Below, piece by piece: positions 10,401 through 20,500 of a stretch of DNA of 64,000 nt. The first letter of the stretch is position 1. Each line of letters starts with the position of its first letter. The DNA lies in the NCBI RefSeq assembly GCF_905220565.1, contig NC_059406.1, positions 9,992,001 to 10,056,000 on the forward strand, given 5' to 3'. The translations under genes and the position numbers were made by a program. Below the pieces are notes generated by a model, which worked only from the letters and a program-made list of their open reading frames with translations, was not told where the DNA came from and made no database searches. This stretch comes from Melitaea cinxia (Eukaryota > Arthropoda > Insecta > Lepidoptera > Nymphalidae).

Positions 10401-13113
10401 ATTTGAAGGACACGATCGCTTTCAAATGATAACGCTACATCAAACTGAATAATAATGTTTGCGACACAGTGTTTAACTTCTACTCTATTAAAGTTATTTA
10501 AGGTCTCAATTTCTAAATCTGAAAATCTATTGTCAAAACCTGGAATCAACACAATCTTATCAATATCACTATAAATTTCCTTTTTTACTTCGTTGACGAA
10601 ATCACAACTAGGACCAATTTTTATGTTTTCAATATCTGGTTGCACCCCATCTTCTTTTATATCTAAAAATACGTTGTTTTTATCAACTTTTTTATTAGGT
10701 TCTTATTATATATATTTTATCCTATATTTTTAGGGTTTCAATTTCATATCTAATACAATAATCGAATAGTAAATAATATCTAATGTTTAAATTTATAAAA
10801 AAAAACTTACTACTACAAAGATCTCTTTTTTCCGTTTTATCGTCGTGGGAGTAATAAATCCCATTTTTGATTTTCTGAATAACATTTTCAATAAAGTCGC
10901 TCGCCCATTTTCCTTTACTCTTTGCATAACTGATATTAGTTGAATTTTTTGTGGTTATTTTTGTATCTTTTCTTAATTCTGTACTGTATCGTTTTAATGA
11001 ACTGAAATTATTTACTGTATTTACACCAATATCTACCGTCTTCACACTATTAATATTGTAACAAACTTCACTATCAAGACAGGTTTTTTTGTGCATAAAT
11101 TGTTTCATTCTGTTTTTAATCGTATGTATTGGTTTAATCTTTATTAAAGATTTTTCTTTTTTCTTGATCGGTAAAGTAATATTCTGCTCCTTTAAATCAC
11201 AAATTTCGTTAGTGTAATGGTCATTCGTGTTCCAAGCTTCACAATTCAAATTTGAATAGTAATTTCTTTTATTATTACTACTGTTTAGTAAATTTTCATC
11301 ACTATTTCCGCACCACAAACGCATAAAAGGCCAAATATGTTCATCTAAACCTGCGAATTGTGGTGGATCATAGTTTTCTACCCTCATTGCAGAACTAAGT
11401 TGATCTTTCGCCAAAATTACTAAAGGAAATCTTATGCTTCTTATCTTTCGTTTTATTTCAGATAATGTTAAAGAAATTTTAGGTTTTTCAGAATTGACCG
11501 GCGTTGTTGTACGAGATTTTCTTTGCAAAGCTGCAATTTGTTTTGTTAACAGAATTTTTTGGCCTTTACTCAATACTACTTTTGTAATACCACTAATATC
11601 TTGCTGTGACTCATTGGGAGTTAGATTTTCCAATACAATTCTGCTTGAAATCGTTTTACTTTTACATTTAATAATACCTTCTTTACTTGAATCGGATTTT
11701 ACTGAGAATTCAGAACGGTTACTAAAGTCATAAATTTTGTTTTGTTTTTGGTTTGGTTTAGTCATTAAGTTGTTATTAATATTAACATTATTACTAAGTC
11801 TCGTTTCCATTAAATTGTTCTCATTACTTTTAAAACTCTTTTGCTGAACTATTTCACTGTTTTGGTACTTTTTATTTTTGTTTTGACAAAGCACATTGCT
11901 ACTTTGGATTTCAGGTAATAATTTTCTGTCAATAATAATTTTGTCAGTGCTTTTAACTAAATGTATTCTTCCTTTTAAGTTACTATGTTTTGATTTCGAT
12001 TTTTTTGATCTATCAATATTTCGCATGGTCCCGCTATGATACCTATACGAATTTTTTGGACACTCAATTTGATTTTTCACTCCATTACAATTGATATGTT
12101 CAATTTCATTTTGTTTTTCAATAACAGTAATGCGATCAAAACTAGATTGTGAACAGCTATTAGGAGAATTGTCAACGAAACTAGAAATATAAGCAAATTC
12201 CTCCGTTCTACAAGTTTCAATGAATCTGGAATGAAATTAATGTTTTATATTAGTGTGAATTTGTAAAAAACAATATTATGATATTAACTGTCTCTTTGGA
12301 ATACCTCGTATCTTTTCGATTAGTACGCTGTTTATTATTTTTTCTTTTTTTAACTTTTATTACTGATATCACGCTACTTTCTTGTGAGACAGGTGGTGAC
12401 GGTACAAATTTGAAATGATTGATGTTACGTAGAAGTGTCCAAACATCATGAGCATTACGATTTGACTTAAGAGTTGTATTGTTGTTTGCTGATCTTTTCA
12501 ATTTTTCTACATCTCCACCAGTAAAATTAACCACATCTTTAGAACTTTTATATAAGTTATTTCCTATTTGTGAATAGTTCTTTGCGTTGGATTCATATAG
12601 ATCGATTTGACTGTTACGTACACGTGATTTCTTTCTTGATTGAACTACCCTTTTCTTTTTTTGTTTTGGTTTTATAGAAACTTTATCGTCATTAAAATAT
12701 TCTGAATCATTCATGTCACTAACAGTACACTCTTGAGGTAATGGTGTAGGCTCATTAGGAAGAGTTAAGACAGATTTTTTTACGTTCTTACTGAATCGCT
12801 TTGACGATCTTAAATCGTCGGAGTTAGCTTTATATATGTTTATAGCTAAAGGAAAAGAGGACATAAATTCGTGATTTTTATGTAAAAACCTCTTTTCGGT
12901 CACGCGTGATAGTAGTTGAATCCTGTCGTCAGAGAAATAGGGCGATATGTATTTATTGATTTTAGTTTTATTACATTTATTATTGCTGGTTAAACTTGAA
13001 TTCGTAGTGCAGCTGATTTTCCTTGAACTTAAGAGATTTATATTTGAATATTTTGAGCACGACGACTTCGGTCCATTTCTATCAGAAACATAATCGTACG
13101 AAGTTATTGCCAT
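7495..13113 (-). CDS. Unrecognised six-exon gene, about 1336 residues
   Basis: I do not recognise this protein. Exons on the minus strand are 12305-13113 (ATG at 13113), 10811-12225, 9254-10701, 8176-8376, 7731-7781 and 7495-7581. All joins keep phase (2, 1, 0, 0, 0) and total 4011 nt. Donors are GAG|GTATTC, GTA|GTAAGT, GAG|GTATAT, AAG|GTACCT and ACA|GTAAGT; acceptors include TTCATTCCAG and TTTCATTTTAG. The product is rich in Ser, Asn and Lys and mostly looks disordered. It has basic clusters such as KPKQKKKRVVQSRKKSR, and two compact conserved-looking patches: DVWTLLRNINHFKFVPSPP (exon 1) and PPQFAGLDEHIWPFMRLWCG (exon 2). No signal peptide or catalytic motif is visible. Basic character suggests a nuclear or chromatin role, which is inference only. 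Exons 1-3 are solid and exon 4 likely; exons 5-6 are small and less certain (exon 5 acceptor weak). Reading through the exon-3 or exon-4 donor would give alternative short tails. Confidence 0.72.
7906..8136 (-). repeat. Dispersed repeat (GTCGGCAAAC family), reversed copy
   Basis: Read on the minus strand it matches the 6038-6311 repeat from GTCGGCAAACAAACTTACAG to the TTGAGC tail. It lies in intron 4 of the unrecognised gene, just past the exon 4 donor. Confidence 0.55.
8466..8578 (-). repeat. RTE-like LINE tail fragment
   Basis: It contains TGCTGGGCATAGGACTC, CATGTAGGAGAAGGATCAG and CACGCTGCTCCAATGCGG. Related pieces lie at 19340-19440, 32250-32350 and 60103-60172. It lies in intron 3 of the unrecognised gene. 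Confidence 0.5.
8660..8810 (+). repeat. Dispersed repeat, second copy
   Basis: Direct-orientation relative of 7178-7330 (GCTTGGGCCGATCGTGCCT, ACACTTTTTCGTGTGTGCAG). It lies inside intron 3 of the unrecognised gene. Confidence 0.45.
9045..9240 (+). repeat. Degraded GTCGGCAAAC-family tail next to a splice donor
   Basis: CTTTACTCACTACAGGAATAAC and AAGATATTTCCTGCTGCG match the 3' half of the 6038-6311 repeat. It abuts the exon 3 donor of the minus-strand gene, so read-through of that donor would take its stop codon from the repeat. Confidence 0.4.
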
Positions 13114-13369
13114 CTCCGAAAAGACTTAAGTCAATATAATAACTATACTATATCTGAAATAAAATTTTATTAAAATAAAATAAATGTTTTGCTTCTGTAC
13201 ATAATTTATACATCTACAATAATTTTACAAGGTGACAGGTATTTTTGTTAAAGAATACGATTTGGAAAAATCCTATTTTTTTCAAATTAAAAAGCGTGTT
13301 TGAACTTTTGAAGAAGTTGGCACAAATAACAATCTTGGAGAGATTATTATATAGCTTTTTTAGGTTTAT

Positions 13370-14094
13370 ATTTATCTATATCTATAAAATCGTTGAGCCA
13401 TTGACTCATCACGAAACCTCAAAAAGCGCTGGACTACAGAAATTGACCATGTCTTTTGGCAGGGAAGTAGTTTATAGTTAGTAGACGTCCGCTAAGAACA
13501 GACTTTTCAATAGTCCTATATTAAAGGGGTCTAAGGGCATTTTCGAGTTTCTACGAAAGCCCTTAATTTTTTTTTGCTCCAAGCTTGAAATTGGGAAGAG
13601 ATAGTTAATAGTTTCGCTGAAAACAAATTTCGAGACAGGACTGGATTATAAGATGCTCAAAGGTCCTCTAAGACTTGAACGACTTTTTATGATGGACTAC
13701 AAATTTATTGTAATCAACGTCCAATAAGAACAGATTATTTTGAATACTTATAATAATTATACCTCTAAGGGTATCAAATAGGGGTTAAAAGTTTGTATTT
13801 GTTATATAATCTGTCCGTCCGTCCTTTTTTTATAAATTATTAACACTTAATTTTGCACTATTGATTAAATATGAATAAAGACGAATTACATCGATACAAA
13901 TGTTTGTCGTGAGCGGGATTCGAACTCGCGACCGCCAGCGCAACTTCCAATGCTATTACCGCTGCGCTAATGAGGAGTAACTTAGGCTACTTTTTTTGTA
14001 GAAATTTTATTTATTTTATTACTCCGCGAACTGAAAAATAACTATTTTGTTAAATTCCACGTGGATGAAGTCGCAGGCACAGCTAATATAACAT
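13370..14094 (+). mobile_element. Old, degraded Helitron-like copy
   Basis: It shares GACTCATCACGAAACCTCAAAA and TATAGTTAGTAGACGTCCGC with the 62777-63409 element and ends CACGTGGATGAAGTCGC then GGCACAGCTAA, a decayed CTAG terminus. A SINE lies inside it at 13893-13979. Confidence 0.45.
13893..13979 (-). mobile_element. tRNA-derived SINE head
   Basis: On the minus strand it has an A-box-like TAGCGCAGCGG and a B-box-like GAGTTCGAATCCC 50 bases apart, then GCTCACGACAAACATTTGTA. The same head is at 23745-23955 (-) and, altered, at 28483-28690 (+). Confidence 0.6.
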
Positions 14095-14487
14095 AAATAC
14101 CGAAGTATCCCGGGCGTTTACGGAAATTCCGTATTGTAAAATCGGAGATTAGTTCGTATTACTGCAATTACCTAAAAATGGCTGGAGAAACCAAAGTGAA
14201 GACTGTTTATCGTATGGCTGTTCCATGAAACGTAATTGAAAGCGAGGTTTGCGAGCAGTTTAGTTCTGGTAGTTCTAACAAAGGTGAACCATATACATGG
14301 TACAAGGATGTCATAAATTGTTGTAATATAATGATTATACACTACTTCAGCTTCAAAATGGGCTAGGGATTTTATTCCTACGGAACGGGATCTATTACAC
14401 CTACAGAACCCCCCATGAAAAAAAGCAGGAGTTAAACGCCTTTTATGTGTATAATTATGTGCAGTATGTGTTGTATTTTTTTTACGT
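14095..14487. other. Unassigned stretch
   Basis: Moderately GC sequence with a short frame MAGETKVKTVYRMAVP starting at 14178, which then stops. No splice partner or family recognised. Confidence 0.25.
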
Positions 14488-14938
14488 TTAAGTCAGCCTA
14501 TTGCAGTCCACTGCTGGACATAGGCCCCCCAAGTTCGCGCCAGACATCTCAGTTTTCCGCAACCTCATCCAGACTACACCGGCAATCTTAGGCAGATCGT
14601 CGGTCCAATGGGCCGGACGACGTCCCACACTGCATTTGCCAAGACGCGGTCTCCACTCGAGGACCCGTCTACTCCAACGGCCCTCGGTCCTGCGACACAT
14701 GTGACTAGCCCACTGCCACTTCAACTTACTAATTCCGTATGCTTGAAGACAAAAGTTTTCGAGCAATGCGTCCTGCCTGTGTTAACATACGGAGCCAAGA
14801 CGTGGACACTGACGAAGGGACTGGTCCACAAGTTTAAAGTCACTCAACGTGCAATGGAACGGGCTATGCTTGGGGTTACTCTCAAAGATAGGATTAGAAA
14901 TGAGAATATCCGCGAGAGAACAAAAGTTACGTTTTAGT
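14488..14938. mobile_element. RTE-like LINE 3' end with internal inversion
   Basis: On the minus strand 14492-14735 encodes the ORF end of an RTE-like LINE (SKLKWQWASHMCRRTEGRW, then LEWRPRLGKC, ending near PAVDCNRLT). Directly next to it, on the plus strand, 14740-14937 encodes the preceding part of the same protein (LKTKVFEQCVLPVLTYGA, KFKVTQRAMERAMLGV, KDRIRNENIRERTKV). In an intact element, as at 38190-38620, both parts are on one strand. The arrangement is that of a 5'-inverted insertion made by twin priming. Confidence 0.75.
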
Positions 14939-16193
14939 ATCTATGACAAATCTTAAGTAGGTTCAAATTTGAATTGAAAGTCAGCCTCACCATTGCACCA
15001 ACTATTGTAGATAGAAACTTTTGCGGCTAGGCTTTAAATTAAGAACTGTCATTTTGAAGTTAGATAGGCTAGGGTTATTTTTTTTAACTATATTATGCCG
15101 ATAAACGGTCTAATTTGGAAGTTAGATAGGTTAGGGTTATTTCAAAATTTGAGCTTAGATAATTCGACGGTTCTTAATCTAAAGCTTTACCACTTTTGCT
15201 TTTAATTTAATTTGGTTTTTGATAAATGCATCCAACTACCCGTTGTAGGCCAGAACGAGTCACTACTAACATTACAATTTTCAAATCATTACTTACCACT
15301 ACGTATGTTTAAAAATCACTATAATTTTGACGATCTATAAAAAACTACAGCATTCCTGCATTGGATAACATTGTAACCGTAGAAAAATAATTTATCTAGA
15401 AATTTAATTTAGTTAATATTAAATTAAGTTTGCCATTGACAATAAAGAGATATGTTTTATAATTTTATTATATAAGTGACATTTTCAATTTATTTTAATC
15501 CCTTCAAAAAGTTCTTATATCATGGTCAAATGAAAATTTAGAAGATTATTGAAAGCGGGCTCTGTTGCAAGACCTATATATAAGTCCATGGTCCGTATCA
15601 TTTATATGATAGGAACCCAAAGATAAAATATGACACTTTTTTCCTTAATCATTGGCGGCGTTTAAGCATGCAGCGCCCAGGAAAGCCCAGTCCATCGTCC
15701 CACCTAAGGAACGTAGTTATCGCGAGCGATCGCTCGAGGTCATAGATGACATTACTGATCGCAACCACATCGCCCACAAAATGTAGGTAGTTCAAAGTTG
15801 GCTTTCATCAAAACGTGGCGGGAATTTTAAGAAAACAGATGTCAATGTCAAATTGTGAATGTTATCTTTCATTCAATTCTGCAAAAACGCAACGGTTGAT
15901 TCTTGGGAATCCATGTTGAATTAAGTTTTACTCCAATCCTTGCGAAATATTCATTCATAACCCCCAGAGCTGCAGATTTTCACCATGCCACCATATTGCG
16001 AATACACCGCTGACACCTGACAGCACTCAAATATGCGTTCCCCATATAAAGTTCGCCTACAAGTACAAGCACAACGCCCGCGGCGTTTTTTAACATAGTA
16101 TAGGAACGGCAATTTCATTTTCAGGGGTCGTGATCAACGGCGTTGTGGGCCTTAAGTCATAAGTGGAACGCGCCCTTGTAGGAACCTGATAGG
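14939..16193. other. Intergenic stretch upstream of the hAT element
   Basis: It contains two spaced copies of AGTTAGATAGG(C/T)TAGGGTTATT at 15059-15140, the same words that occur reversed in the MITE at 43452-43651. Positions 15650-15780 are GC-richer, with a GCGAGCGATCGCTCG palindrome at 15721-15735. No gene recognised. Confidence 0.35.
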
Positions 16194-17359
16194 CAGTGTG
16201 ACCGTTTGTGGCAGAATTCTCCCATTTTGACAGATTTCGTTCCTAAATTTTGTCTGTAGCAGATCATGCTGACGATTTACAAAAGTGGCAGATTTTGGCA
16301 GATTTAAAAGATTTCGGGAAAATGCACATGACTTTGTTAAAATTTTCATAGACATATTTTTTAAAAATAATTACATTTGGTTTATTAATTAATTAGATCA
16401 AAATTTATTTCACCATACTGGCAACATCTATATCATGGCCTGATAATACGGGGTTTCCCTCGTATTCCGTTTTTAAACAAGTACGTCATATGATAATGAA
16501 CTGTAATTAAAAGAGGAGTGTTCATATTTATATGATAAGAATATGAGCACTATTCTCCTTTATTGATTTAATTTTATTTTACGTCTTTCTCGTGTAGTGA
16601 GTAATGTGTGTGGTTCTGTATAACGAATCATAAATTATGAAGAGAAAATACGAGCATGCTTATTAAACTGAGTGGAACAAAATTTCTTGCTTTCTTCCTA
16701 AAATAACAATCAAAAAGTTGCTGACGAACTTCGATAAATTAAATTTGACATAAGTGTAAGATATTTGTTAGAATCAGGTGGAAGTAGCACCATAAGCACA
16801 ATTTTGAGTGTAGATAAATTTTTGGGAACGATTGGAAAAATGCTGGACGCGAATAGGGCTACAAAATATCCAAATATTTAAAATTTCGCTAAAGCTTTAT
16901 TGCCTATGTCAAACGCTTCGTGCGAGAGAATATTCTCGTAGGTAAACCTGAACAAAACCAAAATAAGGAATAGGTTCTTAAACAAACATGTTTCAGCTAT
17001 AATTATTACAAAAGAGGGGATAAAGGAACACGAAGATTGTGTCTCCATTAAACCAAGTAAAAATATGTATAAAAAAACATTTCGTTTACATCTATGCATA
17101 CGGAGAATGAAGATAAAAATTTGGAGGCAAATCTTTAATACATACTAAAAGTAGTATGTAGTAGATGTAATACCGCTTATTGAAATTGTAAAATTATTTT
17201 TTTTTAATGCTGATTAAAGAAATTACGTTTTAGTCGTTGTTTTTTTTTTAATTTTCATGATGGCATATTTTTGGCATTTTTGTCGTCAAGTGTGGCAGAT
17301 TCTGGCTGATTTTTTACCCAGTCTATGGTAGATTCGCCACTATTGAAATGGTCACACTA
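16194..17359 (+). mobile_element. hAT transposon, decayed, just upstream of Atg7
   Basis: The terminal repeats are CAGTGTGACCGTTT and, reversed, TAGTGTGACCATTT. The 8-bp flanks are identical (CTGATAGG at 16186-16193 and 17360-17367). Both are hAT hallmarks. On the plus strand 16795-17120 encodes a C-terminal dimerisation-like segment (NFAKALLPMSNASCERIFS, then VNLNKTKIRNRF) broken by two stop codons. At 1166 bp it is an internally deleted, inactive copy. Confidence 0.88.
16815..17120 (+). pseudogene. hAT transposase C-terminal remnant
   Basis: The frame from DKFLGTIGKMLDANRA continues through stops at about 16879 and 16939 to NKHVSAIIITKEGIKEHEDC. The spacing around SNASCERIFS and NLNKTKIRNR matches the dimerisation region of hAT transposases. 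It cannot make a full protein. Confidence 0.75.
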
Positions 17360-17367
17360 CTGATAGG

Positions 17368-17541
17368 TGACAGTAACTATCAAAATAAGCAAAATAATCA
17401 AAGTGATTTTATCGTTCTCTGACATTGGCAAATCCTCACGGAAGCCATTATACAAGAAGAAGAAGAAGAAGATTTTATCGTTTCTAGTTTCGGTCTATAT
17501 ATTATAATAATTATAAAATTATTAAAGAAAGCAAAATAAAG
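17368..17541 (+). promoter_or_regulatory. Atg7 5' region
   Basis: A 174-bp stretch between the hAT target duplication and the Atg7 start codon. It holds an (AGA)n run at 17455-17472 and is otherwise AT-rich, with no TATA box I would trust. The promoter or 5'UTR must lie here or inside the hAT. Confidence 0.4.
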
Positions 17542-20500
17542 ATGTCAAAAACAGACGAGAAGAAAGATATTATTCAATATGTTCCTTTTATGTCTTTCGT
17601 TCATCCATCTTTTTGGCATAGTTTAACAGAAATGAAATTAAATGTTGATAAGTTAAATGAAACCACCAAACAAGTTTATGGTAGATATTCTTATAGGGAT
17701 GATATTGTTAGTGTGTTCGAGGTAGACGGAACCTCTTTTAATACGTGAGTTACATTAATTACTTACTAGCTGCTACCCGCGACGTCGTCTGCGTGATCGC
17801 TATACTGCACCAAAAATACCTACGATTATCCCTTTTAAATAACATTCATTTACCCGTTTTTTCTTTACATTTCATATCTACAGGAAAATCTCATAGATGG
17901 CGCTGCTTTAAAATTGTCTTGTCTACTTATATTCATTTAATTATGTTTATCGGCTTAGGTATATTACTTATATTGCGTGATTTTTATAGTGTGAAGCTAG
18001 CTTATATAGCATTATATATTATATAGCATGGTTATTAACATAATAACAACAACATTCAAATATACGTCGTTAGATTACACATTGTTACAGAATGCGTTGA
18101 GGAAATAAAGGTTCACTGCTCGTTCCCGGTAGATGATAGCATGATAATATGTAGCCTATATGTTGACCCGACTTCTTAATAATATTTGTGCCAAATTTGA
18201 AGTAAATCCATGCGGTACTTTTTGAGTTTGTCCCGGACATACATACAGAAAAACAGACAAAAATTCTAAAAACTATATTTTTGGCTTCGGTATAGATTGT
18301 AGATCACACCCAAGTATTCTTTTAAAAAAATATTCAATGTACAGTTTTGACTTCTCTACCATTTTATTATATGTATAGATTATTTTTATATTGTACTAGC
18401 CCATTGGGGCAATTTGTAGTAGGCCCTGCTTTCTGCTTTGCATGTTGTGGGTTCGAGTCCCACCCGAGTATGAGTGTAACATTTGTATTTATATAACACT
18501 AGCAACCCACCCCGGCTTCGCACGGGTGCAAAAAGTATCAGTGTTCCTCTATTATATTGTGAATGTATTATACATTTAAACCTTCCTCTGGAATCACTCT
18601 ATTTACTAAAAAAACCGCATCAAAATCTGTTGCGTAGTTTTAAAGATCTTAGCATACAGACAGTGGGAAGCGACTTTGTCTTATACTATGTATGTATTAT
18701 TTCCATGTATATTTATAAAAAATGATAATTAGCTATATCAGCCGGCTGTAACCAATAACAAGACTTAAGTTGCTTACGTTAGGAACAGATGACTATGATG
18801 ACTATGTGTGAATGTTATAGGATAATTATTTATTTATTATTACAAGTTTTTATTTTTTATATATATCACAAAAAGTGACTGACTCCTATAATTTTTATAC
18901 AATTTCTATATATTCAACACTAATTACTATTTGTAATATAGATAAAAATATACAATATATTTTAAAGGAACCCAGAGATAGAACACCATTATATAAATGT
19001 TACTGGTACTTTGATGAATAAAAATACAATTGAAGACTTTAAGAACATTGACAAAGCATCTTTGATAAATAGTGTTGGTGAGATCATCAGAGCGAATATG
19101 CAGACAAAATCTTGGATAGACAATCCCTCTAACTTGCTAAACTTTTTTATTCTTTCTTTTGCCGTAAGTATTGCCTTAATTATTATAAGAAATCTAAGGG
19201 CTTGTTTATCAGTTTTGGATAACGCTATTTGATGGATGACGATGCATATAGGTTTTGAAACCGCGAGCTACAATAGGCCAGTAGGACCTATTTCTCCTCA
19301 ATGAAAAAACTGTAACTTTAAAAATTTATATATCGCTTTAGCCTGTAATATCCCACTACTGGACATATGCCTCTTTCCCTATGTAGGAGAAGGATCAGAG
19401 CCTAATCCATCACGCTGCTCCAATGCAGGTTGGCGGATAAAATTTATATATGCCAATAGAAATATCTCATACATCATCTCATATCTCAAATATCTTTACT
19501 CCTTAACGGAAAAAAAACCAACTTCAATTACATCAACAAGTAATACAACATAGGTAGATGAGAAAATAGTCAAGTAAGTACTCATTATCAAAGATTACTC
19601 ATAAAGTAGTAGTAATCCTAGTAGTAAATTTTGAATTGGACCGCAAGACAAGCATCAGCTTTCAATTAAAACAAGAATCATCAAAATTATTTGTAAAGAA
19701 TAAACTCCTACTGCCCTCTATTGGATAATATAGCTTACTACGTTATAATAGATAGATAGTCCGAAACTAAGTAATTTTGCTAAATTTCGATAGATGACCA
19801 TACCCCCAGTAAAAAGTTATGCGGTATATAATACAATGCAGGTCATCAAAAAATTGGTCACCCAGTCAACAGGTTCACCCAGTCATCAGTTCTGAGGTAA
19901 CATACATAAAAAAATAATCGCTCTTCCTTTTTTGGAAGTCGGTTAAAAATAATAATGAAACAAAAAAATTTTTGTCTGATTCTGTTATCCGTCAAATAGC
20001 AATATCCCCAACGGGTGGAACAGGCCCTAAATATCAATTATTATAAATGATATTGTAGGTATAACTACTAGACTTATCAGCATTACAGCCTCTACAGTCC
20101 ACTGCTGGACATAGGCCTCCACAAGTTTACGCCAAAAATAACGAGAACCAACACCACGCTGGGCAGGCGGGTTGGTGACCGCAGGGCTGGCTTTGTCGCA
20201 CCGAAGACGCTGCTGTCCGTCTTCGGCCTGTGTATTTCAAAGCCAGCAGTTGGATGGTTATCCCGCCACCGGTCGGCTTTTTAAGTTCCAAGGTGGTAGC
20301 GGAACTGTGTTATCCCTTAGTCGCCTCTTACGACACTCACGGGAAGAGAGGGGGTGGCTATATTCTTTAGTATAGTTCGCGTCATGTAAAAAGAACGCTG
20401 GCCTTGAAGCTGCGCAGAAGCGATTTATCGGTCTATTTGGTGGTATGGGGTAGGGGACGGGAGTGTTTATCACGTGTCGCATGCTTGGCGGTGTGCTATT

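Noticed and set aside
10044..11733. Plus-strand frames of about 100 codons opposite the unrecognised minus gene
   Set aside because: They lie fully within its exons, and hydrophobic shadows like these are expected from Lys/Asn/Ser-rich codons.
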